Assembly: GCA_903903935.1 (NCBI GenBank)
Contig: CAIVAX010000265.1
Location: forward strand, 1 to 5,815
Direction: 5' to 3'
Source of the DNA: an uncultured Hyphomicrobiales bacterium
GTDB taxonomy: Bacteria > Pseudomonadota > Alphaproteobacteria > Rhizobiales > Beijerinckiaceae
DNA: 5,815 nt
This document shows positions 1 to 4,969 of the stretch, one piece after another (the first letter of the stretch is position 1; each line of letters begins with the position of its first letter). The notes below the pieces were generated by a model, which was not told the origin of the DNA, made no database searches, and saw only the letters and a list, made by a program, of their open reading frames with translations. The position numbers and the translations under genes are program-made.

Positions 1-1194
1 CATATGCCACAAACCAAATTGAAAAATGCCATCGCTTATGAAGATTGGATTGCCCAATGCGATGGCCAAATCAGCTGGGATCAGTTTGATGAAAAGACAG
101 CCGCAGGCCTGTGTTATACATCAGGTACAACAGGCAATCCCAAAGGCGTGCTCTATTCGCATCGCTCCAATGTGCTCCACTCCATGTCGCTTGCTCATGC
201 CGATGCGCTGGGGATTCGCAATTCCAGCGTTGTGCTGCCGGTCGTTCCGCTCTTCCATGCCAATTCTTGGTCGCTGGCTTTTTCCTGCCCCATGATGGGC
301 GCCAAAATGGTTATGCTCGGTGCCAAGCTTGATGGCGCGTCCTTGCATGAATTGATGGAAGCCGAAGGGGTGACGATGGCCGCAGGCGTGCCCACAGTCT
401 GGCTGGGACTCTTGGCCTTTCTGCAAAAAGAGAACAAGAAATTATCGACGACAGAATATATGCTGGTGGGTGGCTCTGCTTGTCCACGGGCTTTGATTGA
501 AACCTATGAAAAAGACTATGGCCTTACCGTCGTTCATGCTTGGGGTATGACGGAAATGAGCCCGATTGGCTCGCTGGGCGCAGTCAAAGACTCTTTGCGC
601 TCGCTGGATCAAGACGCCTTGATCGATCTCAAAGCCAAGCAGGGCTATGCGCCCTTTGGTGTTGAGATGAAAATCACCAATGATGCAGGCCAGCCCCTGC
701 ATTGGGACGGCAAAACCTTTGGGCGTTTGAAAGTCGCCGGTTTTGCCGTGACCAAAGCCTATTTTGGCCTTGATGATTCTGTGCTTGATGACGAAGGCTT
801 TTTTGATACGGGCGATGTCGCCACCATTGATGCCAATGGCTATATGCAGATCACCGATCGCTCCAAGGATGTGATCAAATCAGGCGGCGAATGGATCTCG
901 TCGATTGATTTGGAAAATCTCGCCATCGGCCATCCTGATGTTGCGGAAGCCGCTGTGATTGGCATTGCTCATAGCAAATGGAGCGAGCGGCCCTTATTGA
1001 TTGTCGTGCCCAAAGAGGGACGCATAATCAATGGCGGTCAAATTCTCTCCTTCATGGAGGAAAAAATTGCCAAATGGTGGCTGCCGGATGATGTTCAGAC
1101 CATTGCTGAAATTCCGCATACGGCAACCGGCAAGATCAATAAGCTCAAATTGCGCGAGCTGTTTGCCGCTTACAAATTACCAAGTGATGCGTGA
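1..1194 (+). CDS. Acyl-CoA synthetase (fatty-acyl-CoA ligase, AlkK/DmdB-like), 5'-truncated
   Basis: The enzyme activates a carboxylic acid, probably a medium- or long-chain fatty acid, to its acyl-CoA through an acyl-adenylate in the cytoplasm. The reading frame is already open at base 1, so the first in-frame ATG (base 4) is internal. Counting from that ATG, the adenylate-forming hallmarks appear in order: P-loop [11 protein letters not shown] at 38-48, PLFHANSW near 82-89, HAWGMTE at 178-184, TGD at 269-271, the hinge and A8 loop [15 protein letters not shown] at 285-299, and the C-terminal catalytic lysine K377 in TATGKINK. All key residues seen are intact. Relatives are about 540 residues long, so roughly 145 N-terminal residues lie outside the window. 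The phrases GGSACP and [10 protein letters not shown] match the branch holding AlkK and the 3-(methylthio)propionyl-CoA ligase DmdB. Sequence alone does not fix the substrate. The gene converges on the TetR-type gene and is probably not part of its unit. Confidence 0.93.
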   Translation, partial: HMPQTKLKNAIAYEDWIAQCDGQISWDQFDEKTAAGLCYTSGTTGNPKGVLYSHRSNVLHSMSLAHADALGIRNSSVVLPVVPLFHANSWSLAFSCPMMGAKMVMLGAKLDGASLHELMEAEGVTMAAGVPTVWLGLLAFLQKENKKLSTTEYMLVGGSACPRALIETYEKDYGLTVVHAWGMTEMSPIGSLGAVKDSLRSLDQDALIDLKAKQGYAPFGVEMKITNDAGQPLHWDGKTFGRLKVAGFAVTKAYFGLDDSVLDDEGFFDTGDVATIDANGYMQITDRSKDVIKSGGEWISSIDLENLAIGHPDVAEAAVIGIAHSKWSERPLLIVVPKEGRIINGGQILSFMEEKIAKWWLPDDVQTIAEIPHTATGKINKLKLRELFAAYKLPSDA

Positions 1195-1203
1195 CTCTGA
1201 GCC

Positions 1204-1232
1204 GAGAGAATTAATGAGCTGAGAGAATTAAT
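1204..1232. repeat. 12-bp direct repeat between convergent gene ends
   Basis: The 12-mer GAGAGAATTAAT occurs at 1204-1215 and again at 1221-1232, a period of 17 bp. The second copy covers the TAA stop codon of the leftward TetR-type gene (1228-1230). The repeat fills most of the 33-bp gap between the two convergent genes. No GC-rich hairpin followed by a T-run is visible here, so this is not a clear intrinsic terminator. It may be a small slippage duplication. Confidence 0.6.
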
Positions 1233-1974
1233 CCGCCATGCGTGTGCTGGACTCATCCTCTGGCTCATCAGCCCAGCGATCCTTGCGGCGCCGCGAAAAT
1301 TTCGGCCGGCCCGCAATCAGCTTGCCAAAAATGGAGAACAAAGGCTGGGCGAGATGATCTAAATCTCGCGCATAGCCCACAAACCGCTCACCGCGGCTTA
1401 ATTCACGATCCAAAGCAGCCAATGTGGCGCCCAATCCCTCATCCTGATCGTCATACCAGACCTCAAGAATGCGGGCCCAAGCCAGCACCAATCCTTGCAG
1501 CTTGAGTGCCCCCATCGGCCCCTCGCTCTCCAAATGGGCCGCTTCCAGCATGAAGCGCATGGAATTGATCACAACCCGATTGAGCGCTGTTGCCGCCAGA
1601 GGATCGCGCCGCGCCCGTTGATGAATGGATTTGAGCCCCGCCCGATAGGGCGCCATAGCATCCAGCCGGCGCAACAACACATCTGCCAAACGCTCTTTGG
1701 CTGGCTCGTCGACAAGCGCCGCATCGCTCGAATTCAGTACGATCAGATCAAGACGCTTGGACAATTCGGCCAGCATGGCGCCTTTCGAGACAAAATGCGT
1801 GCGAAATTGCGTCAGACTAAGCCCTGCGCGCTCCGCCACATCTGCAATTGAAATATCCTCCCAGCGCCGCTCGGCGGCCAGAGACATCAAAGCTTCAATC
1901 AGGGCAGATTTGGCGTCCTGCGCAGCACCTTGCGGGCCCGGGGACAGGATTGGATCAGGTGAATATTCAGCCAT
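1228..1974 (-). CDS. TetR-type regulator-like protein with COQ9-like C-terminal features
   Basis: This 248-residue protein has a TetR-type helix-turn-helix near residues 22-70: ALIEALMSLAAER, then ISIADVAERAGLSLTQFRTH, then FVSKGAMLAEL. The usual Y-x-H-F segment of TetR recognition helices appears as F-R-T-H-F. The rest is helical, with a conserved-looking stretch at about 135-190 (NSMRFMLEAA, EGPMGALKLQGLVLAWARIL, VWYDDQDEGL, ALDREL). The C-terminus has a hydrophobic segment (PLFSIFGKLI, 211-220) followed by a strongly basic one (KFSRRRKDR). The ATG at 1974 is supported by AAGGAG (1981-1986) with 6 nt spacing. It is the last gene of a leftward series after the ybjN-like gene and proC. The family is widespread in Alphaproteobacteria; no ligand or target can be named. 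The helix-turn-helix could mean DNA binding, but COQ9, a ubiquinone-synthesis lipid-binding protein, shares the TetR fold, so a non-regulatory role is possible. Confidence 0.85.
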   Translation of the reverse strand: MAEYSPDPILSPGPQGAAQDAKSALIEALMSLAAERRWEDISIADVAERAGLSLTQFRTHFVSKGAMLAELSKRLDLIVLNSSDAALVDEPAKERLADVLLRRLDAMAPYRAGLKSIHQRARRDPLAATALNRVVINSMRFMLEAAHLESEGPMGALKLQGLVLAWARILEVWYDDQDEGLGATLAALDRELSRGERFVGYARDLDHLAQPLFSIFGKLIAGRPKFSRRRKDRWADEPEDESSTRMAD

Positions 1975-1980
1975 GGCAAA

Positions 1981-1986
1981 CTCCTT
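1981..1986 (-). promoter_or_regulatory. Ribosome binding site of the TetR-type gene
   Basis: AAGGAG on the minus strand lies 6 nt before the ATG at 1974. It is a near-perfect Shine-Dalgarno sequence and fixes this start. Its strength suggests independent translation despite the position downstream of proC. Confidence 0.75.
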
Positions 1987-2005
1987 CCCCTTAAATAGGG
2001 TAGCA

Positions 2006-2024
2006 GCCCTCGAAGTCCAAGGGC
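2006..2024 (-). other. Intergenic RNA hairpin between proC and the TetR-type gene
   Basis: Read on the minus strand, this 19-nt stretch can fold into an 8-bp stem (GCCCUUGG with UCGAGGGC, two G-U pairs) closed by a 3-nt loop. It lies 17 bp past the proC stop codon. No run of U follows, so it is not a standard intrinsic terminator. It might partly stop transcription or protect the upstream mRNA 3' end. A second, weaker stem (CCCT/AGGG, 1988-2000) lies just upstream of the next gene's ribosome binding site. Confidence 0.35.
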
Positions 2025-2041
2025 CGAGTCAGGAGAGAAAT

Positions 2042-2863
2042 TTAAACCGACAATTCCACGGCGCGCTGTCTGGCAGCTGCCAAAGCCTTGACCATGAGCG
2101 GCTCGAGCCCATCTTGTGCCATCAAAACAGCGAGCGCGGCGGCCGTTGTGCCCCCCGGTGAGGTGACATTCTGGCGCAAGACAGAGGCGGACGTTGCTGG
2201 ATCACGGAATAATAATTCGCCCGATCCCTCCACCGTCGCGCGCGCCAAACGCCCCGCCAGAGCCTCATCAAGCCCCAAAGCCATGCCAGCTTTGGTCATG
2301 CATTCGACAAGATAGAAGACATAGGCGGGACCCGAGCCTGAAACGGCGGTGACCGCATCAATCAGCGCCTCTTGATCCACCCATTCCACATGGCCAATGA
2401 CGGCTAACAAAGCCTCAGCATTGTGTTTCTGATCCGCACTGGTTTTAGCATTGGCAAACAGACCCGTTATGCCGCGCCCAACACTGGCGGGCGTATTGGG
2501 CATAGCGCGGATCACCGCCTGTGCACTGGTGATTTTGGCGCTCAACGTATGAACGCTTTTACCAGCCAGAATCGAGACCAACAAAGTGTGTGCACCCACC
2601 AGCCTGATCAAATCAGGCGCGGCCGCCTCCAAAGTCTGCGGCTTGATCGCCAGCACCAGAACTTCAGGGGGAACAATTGTATCGAGTGGCGGATTGACCC
2701 TCACGCCATGACGCGCAGCCAAGGCCTGCAGATCAGCCGAAGGATAAGGATCAAGCACACAGGCTGTGGCGGGATTCAAACCCAGCTCAAGCCAGCCCTG
2801 CAATAAAGCGCCGCCCATTTTGCCAGCGCCAACCAGAACCAGAGACTGCGGCAGACCAGACAT
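2042..2863 (-). CDS. proC: Pyrroline-5-carboxylate reductase
   Basis: ProC catalyses the last step of proline synthesis, the NAD(P)H-dependent reduction of 1-pyrroline-5-carboxylate to L-proline, in the cytoplasm. The 273-residue length is typical. The N-terminal Rossmann domain shows GAGKMG at 12-17 and AIKPQ at 72-76. MPNTP lies at 121-125. The C-terminal dimerisation and active-site domain holds AVSGSGPAY at 173-181, the KAGMALGL and ARATVEGSGELL helices of the family signature, and VTSPGGTT at 233-240. All expected motifs are intact. A GTG at 2869 in frame (giving M-I-M) is possible, but GAGG at 2871-2874 is 7 nt from the ATG at 2863 and only 1 nt from the GTG, so the ATG is preferred. 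It starts 2 bp after the ybjN-like stop codon, so the two are very probably co-transcribed and translationally coupled. Confidence 0.96.
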   Translation of the reverse strand: MSGLPQSLVLVGAGKMGGALLQGWLELGLNPATACVLDPYPSADLQALAARHGVRVNPPLDTIVPPEVLVLAIKPQTLEAAAPDLIRLVGAHTLLVSILAGKSVHTLSAKITSAQAVIRAMPNTPASVGRGITGLFANAKTSADQKHNAEALLAVIGHVEWVDQEALIDAVTAVSGSGPAYVFYLVECMTKAGMALGLDEALAGRLARATVEGSGELLFRDPATSASVLRQNVTSPGGTTAAALAVLMAQDGLEPLMVKALAAARQRAVELSV

Positions 2864-2865
2864 GA

Positions 2866-3366
2866 TCACGCCTCGCCGGTAGTTTCAAACATCACCACAT
2901 CGAGCGCCTCGCGGGCCGATTTGCCGGCCCAGACGACGAATTGGAAGGCCTGATAAAATTTCTCGCAAGACGAGACCGCAGCATGCAGAAGTGATTCACA
3001 TTGCTGGCGATTGGCTTCCACACCACCAGCCAGCAAAAGCGCATGGCGATAGATCACCACGCCTTCGCCATCCCACAGGCCAAAGTGACCAATCCATAAT
3101 TGCTCATTGACGAGCGACAGAAGATTGAGAACCTCAGCGCGTCGCCGCTCAGGCACCTTCAAATCAAAGGCACAGCCCAAATGCAGCGCTTCCACATCCG
3201 GCAGCCATGTGAAGGAGACCTGATATTGCGTCCAGCTGGCAGAGACTGCCATGGAGATTTCGTCATCGCCCGCACGCTCAAAAGTCCAGCTGTTGAGCGA
3301 GGCCATAGACTCGACAACGTCGACTGGATTATCTTGACGATCAAGCTCAAATGAAGAGAGCGGCAT
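2866..3366 (-). CDS. YbjN-domain protein
   Basis: This 166-residue protein belongs to the YbjN family, whose molecular function is not established; the fold resembles type III secretion chaperones. Features recalled from alphaproteobacterial relatives are present: an N-terminal NPVDVVE motif, WTFERAGDDEI, the block LHLGCAFDLKVPERRR, NEQLWIGHFGLW, then GVVIYRHALLLAGG and the C-terminal FQFVVWAGKSAREAL and MFETTGEA. It has no signal peptide or membrane segment, so it should be cytoplasmic. The ATG at 3366 is preferred over an in-frame TTG at 3393, because the nine extra residues do not look conserved and a weak AGG lies about 7 nt before the ATG. It is the first gene of the leftward unit with proC and the TetR-type gene. 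Its link to proline synthesis, beyond co-transcription, is unknown. Confidence 0.88.
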   Translation of the reverse strand: MPLSSFELDRQDNPVDVVESMASLNSWTFERAGDDEISMAVSASWTQYQVSFTWLPDVEALHLGCAFDLKVPERRRAEVLNLLSLVNEQLWIGHFGLWDGEGVVIYRHALLLAGGVEANRQQCESLLHAAVSSCEKFYQAFQFVVWAGKSAREALDVVMFETTGEA

Positions 3367-3452
3367 TCCTGAGCCTAGCAAGCGAGAAAGCAAACGCGGT
3401 GAACAAACTTGTCAGCAGGGCTGAGCCAACACACGCAACTTAACACACGAAG

Positions 3453-3470
3453 AGTGATCACTTGTGCACA
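3453..3470. promoter_or_regulatory. Abutting palindromes, possible operator
   Basis: AGTGATCACT (3453-3462) is a perfect 10-bp palindrome. TGTGCACA (3463-3470) is a perfect 8-bp palindrome directly next to it. They lie about 90 bp upstream of the ybjN-like start codon. Part of the pair, CACTTGTGCA, recurs at 3532-3541. A dimeric regulator could bind here, but no known site is matched. Confidence 0.3.
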
Positions 3471-3503
3471 TGCGACAGCAGATGCGAATCACTTTTCATC
3501 AAC

Positions 3504-3530
3504 CCTATAACACGGCCTGATAGCTACCAA
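3504..3530 (-). promoter_or_regulatory. Weak candidate promoter for the ybjN-proC unit
   Basis: On the minus strand, TTGGTA (3525-3530, four of six matches to TTGACA) and TATAGG (3504-3509, four of six to TATAAT) are separated by 15 nt, shorter than ideal. Transcription would begin near 3497 and leave a leader of about 130 nt carrying the palindromes. This is a by-eye match only. Confidence 0.2.
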
Positions 3531-3608
3531 GCACTTGTGCAAACTCGTTGATTCGTGGCGTTACGTCTATCGGCACGCACACTGTGTCCACAGCGGAGTT
3601 GCGCGTGC

Positions 3609-3633
3609 GACTCTCTTTGAGCATTTCAGAGTC
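3609..3633. repeat. Inverted repeat GACTCT/AGAGTC with GANTC at both ends
   Basis: GACTCT at 3609-3614 and AGAGTC at 3628-3633 form a 6-bp inverted repeat around a 13-bp centre. It lies 41 bp beyond the stop codon of the leftward UbiK-type gene. The outer five bases of each arm are GANTC, the methylation site of the alphaproteobacterial cell-cycle methyltransferase CcrM. A weak transcript-end hairpin is possible, but there is no T-run. Confidence 0.35.
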
Positions 3634-3673
3634 AATCACAGGAGCAAGAGACTGGACAGGAGCGTTCCCGATC

Positions 3674-3943
3674 TCAATCGCCAGAGCGGGTTTGTGACTC
3701 CAGCTTTGCCTCTAAAGCGGCAATACGCGCGGCCAAACGCTCATTCTCATCGCGGGCAAGCGCCGCCATTTCCCGAACAGCCTCGAATTCTTCGCGCGTG
3801 ACAACATCCATACCAGAGAGCAGACGCTCCATGTGCGTGCGCGCCACACCATCAATCTCGCGTTTGACTCCTTGCGCCATGCCAGCGGCATCGCTCATCA
3901 AGCGGGCAAGATCATCAAACATGGGATTTTTGGTCTGGGGCAT
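3674..3943 (-). CDS. BMFP-domain protein, accessory factor UbiK family (YqiC-like)
   Basis: This 89-residue protein fits the BMFP (Brucella membrane fusogenic protein) / YqiC family. In Escherichia coli the family member UbiK assists aerobic ubiquinone synthesis; the Brucella member was described as a membrane-fusogenic trimer. Visible features are an N-terminal amphipathic helix (FDDLARLMSDAAGMAQGVKREI), a middle helix, the conserved VVTREEFEAVREMAALA segment, and a C-terminal coiled coil rich in heptad leucine and alanine (NERLAARIAALEAKL). The ATG at 3943 (MPQTKNPMFDDL) fits related N-termini, and AGAG lies 7 nt before it. A frame extension to 4000 would add an unlikely leader and run into the repeat region. 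It is divergent from lgt, and that pairing looks conserved in Hyphomicrobiales (recalled, not searched). Whether it acts in ubiquinone synthesis here or in membrane organisation is not decided by sequence. Confidence 0.85.
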   Translation of the reverse strand: MPQTKNPMFDDLARLMSDAAGMAQGVKREIDGVARTHMERLLSGMDVVTREEFEAVREMAALARDENERLAARIAALEAKLESQTRSGD

Positions 3944-3998
3944 GGCAAACTCTGATGTGCAAAGATAGGCTGGTTTTGAACGCCCTAGTCTTGCCGCC

Positions 3999-4040
3999 AA
4001 TTGCTAGCTCTTGCAAGCAAATTGCTAACTCTTGCAAGCA
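3999..4040. repeat. Two-copy 21-bp tandem repeat in the divergent promoter region
   Basis: Copy one (3999-4019) and copy two (4020-4040) match at 20 of 21 positions, differing only by G at 4007 versus A at 4028. Each unit contains the palindrome CTTGCAAG, and each has TTGCT and AGCAA as inverted ends. The 21-bp period equals two helical turns, so the two copies face the same side of the DNA, as paired operators often do. A simple duplication is the alternative. Confidence 0.7.
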
Positions 4041-4133
4041 AAATGACAGTCTGAGAGCTAGGCTGGCTTGACGCAGGCCAAGCCCCGGCGCATTGGCTTG
4101 CACATGAGCTTGCCAACTGGCTGGCAATCCCCC

Positions 4134-4138
4134 GGAGG
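4134..4138 (+). promoter_or_regulatory. Ribosome binding site of lgt
   Basis: GGAGG ends 6 nt before the ATG at 4145. This selects 4145 over the in-frame ATG at 4172 and over the out-of-frame ATG at 4141, which is only 2 nt from the site and opens a frame of 12 codons. Confidence 0.8.
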
Positions 4139-4144
4139 GAATGA

Positions 4145-4969
4145 ATGGTCCTGCCCGTATTGGCGTTTCCGATGATTGATCCAGTGCTGATCTCGATCGG
4201 GCCCTTTCCCATCCGTTGGTATGCGCTGAGCTATATTGCTGGCCTCGTGCTGGGCTGGCTTTATGCGCGCTGGATTGTCGATCAGGATCAGCTCTGGGGA
4301 GCCATTCCCCGCCCCCATCGCGACAGCTTGGAAGATCTGCTGGTCTATGTCGCCATTGGCGTCGTCTTTGGCGGGCGTTTGGGCTATGTGCTGTTTTATA
4401 ATCCCGCTTTCTATGTCGAGCACTTGGAAGAAGTGGTCGCTGTCTGGAAAGGCGGCATGGCTTTTCATGGCGGATTGGTTGGCGCTGCCATTGGCATTTG
4501 GGTCTTTGCCTATCGCCATCAACTCAATGCGCTGAGCCTTGCGGATATTTGCGCAACTGTCGTGCCCATCGGCCTCTTGCTGGTGCGCATCGCCAATTTC
4601 ATCAAGCCTGAATTATGGGGCCGCATCAGCGATGTGCCCTGGGCCATGGTCTTCCCCGTCGAAGAGGCAGGACCCTTGCCGCGCCATCCCAGCCAATTAT
4701 ATGAAGCGGGATTGGAAGGCTTTGTTTTGCTGATCCTGCTGCATCTCGTTTTGCGGCAAGGCACGCTCAAACGCCCCGGCCTACTCACCGGTCTGTTTGG
4801 CATTGGCTATGGTGTGGCGCGGATCATATGCGAATTTTTCAGAGAGCCTGATCCCCAATTGGGCTTTTTGTTTGGTGGCGCCACAATGGGCATGCTGTTA
4901 TCGCTGCCACTCATTCTGGCGGGGGCACTGTTTATCTCGAATGCACAGCGCAAGGCTGCGCAGGCATGA
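4145..4969 (+). CDS. lgt: Phosphatidylglycerol--prolipoprotein diacylglyceryl transferase
   Basis: Lgt moves a diacylglyceryl group from phosphatidylglycerol to the lipobox cysteine of prolipoproteins, the first step of lipoprotein maturation in the inner membrane. The 274 residues carry about seven membrane segments (roughly 21-41, 65-85, 106-122, 133-153, 184-202, 210-226, 240-262). Family landmarks are IRWYALSYIAGLVLGW at 23-38, GGRLGYVLFYN at 76-86, the H-G-G motif with H108, RIANFI at 148-153 with R148 and N151, ELWGR at 156-160, RHPSQLYEA, and FFREPDPQLG with TMGMLLSLPLIL near the C-terminus. The signature block usually reads NFINGELWGR; here it is NFIKPELWGR, while the arginine, asparagine and glutamate usually considered essential remain. 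This KP form may be normal for some alphaproteobacteria. The gene is divergent from the UbiK-type gene and overlaps the next gene by 4 bp. Confidence 0.96.
   Translation: MVLPVLAFPMIDPVLISIGPFPIRWYALSYIAGLVLGWLYARWIVDQDQLWGAIPRPHRDSLEDLLVYVAIGVVFGGRLGYVLFYNPAFYVEHLEEVVAVWKGGMAFHGGLVGAAIGIWVFAYRHQLNALSLADICATVVPIGLLLVRIANFIKPELWGRISDVPWAMVFPVEEAGPLPRHPSQLYEAGLEGFVLLILLHLVLRQGTLKRPGLLTGLFGIGYGVARIICEFFREPDPQLGFLFGGATMGMLLSLPLILAGALFISNAQRKAAQA

Larger units (their letters stand above)
3367..3673. other. Gene-free 307-bp intergenic region with likely promoter of the ybjN-proC unit
   Basis: No credible gene is seen on either strand. The stretch lies downstream of the UbiK-type gene and upstream of the ybjN-like gene, both read leftward, so it should hold the end of the first transcript and the promoter of the second. 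It contains two abutting palindromes (3453-3470), the 10-mer CACTTGTGCA twice (3459-3468 and 3532-3541), four GANTC sites (3486, 3550, 3609, 3629) and an inverted repeat at 3609-3633. No hairpin followed by a T-run is seen, so termination of the UbiK-type transcript is not obvious. Confidence 0.6.
3944..4144. promoter_or_regulatory. Divergent promoter region between the UbiK-type gene and lgt
   Basis: This 201-bp stretch separates two head-to-head genes and must carry promoters in both directions. It contains a 21-bp tandem repeat (3999-4040) and the 8-mer TAGGCTGG twice (3966-3973 and 4059-4066). TTGACG at 4068-4073 resembles a -35 box toward lgt, but no good -10 box stands at the right distance. 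Confidence 0.5.

Noticed and set aside
1195..1227. Intrinsic terminator between the synthetase gene and the TetR-type gene
   Set aside because: Only 4-5 bp weak stems (for example CTCT with AGAG) are possible, with no T-run on either strand.
3367..3393. TTG start at 3393 for the ybjN-like gene
   Set aside because: It needs a rare start codon and adds nine residues unlike the family N-terminus; the ATG at 3366 fits better.
3458..3499. A 13-codon minus-strand frame with three histidines, possible leader peptide upstream of the ybjN-like gene
   Set aside because: The histidines are not consecutive, no attenuator hairpin with a U-run follows, and the downstream genes do not concern histidine. 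Chance is the simpler explanation.
3535..3801. An 88-codon open frame on the plus strand across the intergenic region and the UbiK-type gene
   Set aside because: It overlaps the supported gene on the other strand, shows no family features and has no good ribosome binding site.
3999..4040. CRISPR array
   Set aside because: There are only two units, directly abutting with no spacers, and no cas genes in view.
4141..4179. Short upstream frame starting at the ATG at 4141, before lgt
   Set aside because: Its start is only 2 nt from the Shine-Dalgarno sequence, too close for initiation, whereas 4145 has ideal spacing.
4058..4522. A 154-codon open frame on the minus strand antisense to lgt
   Set aside because: It lies opposite the strongly supported lgt gene, has no recognisable motifs and has no ribosome binding site of note. 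It is a shadow of lgt codon bias.
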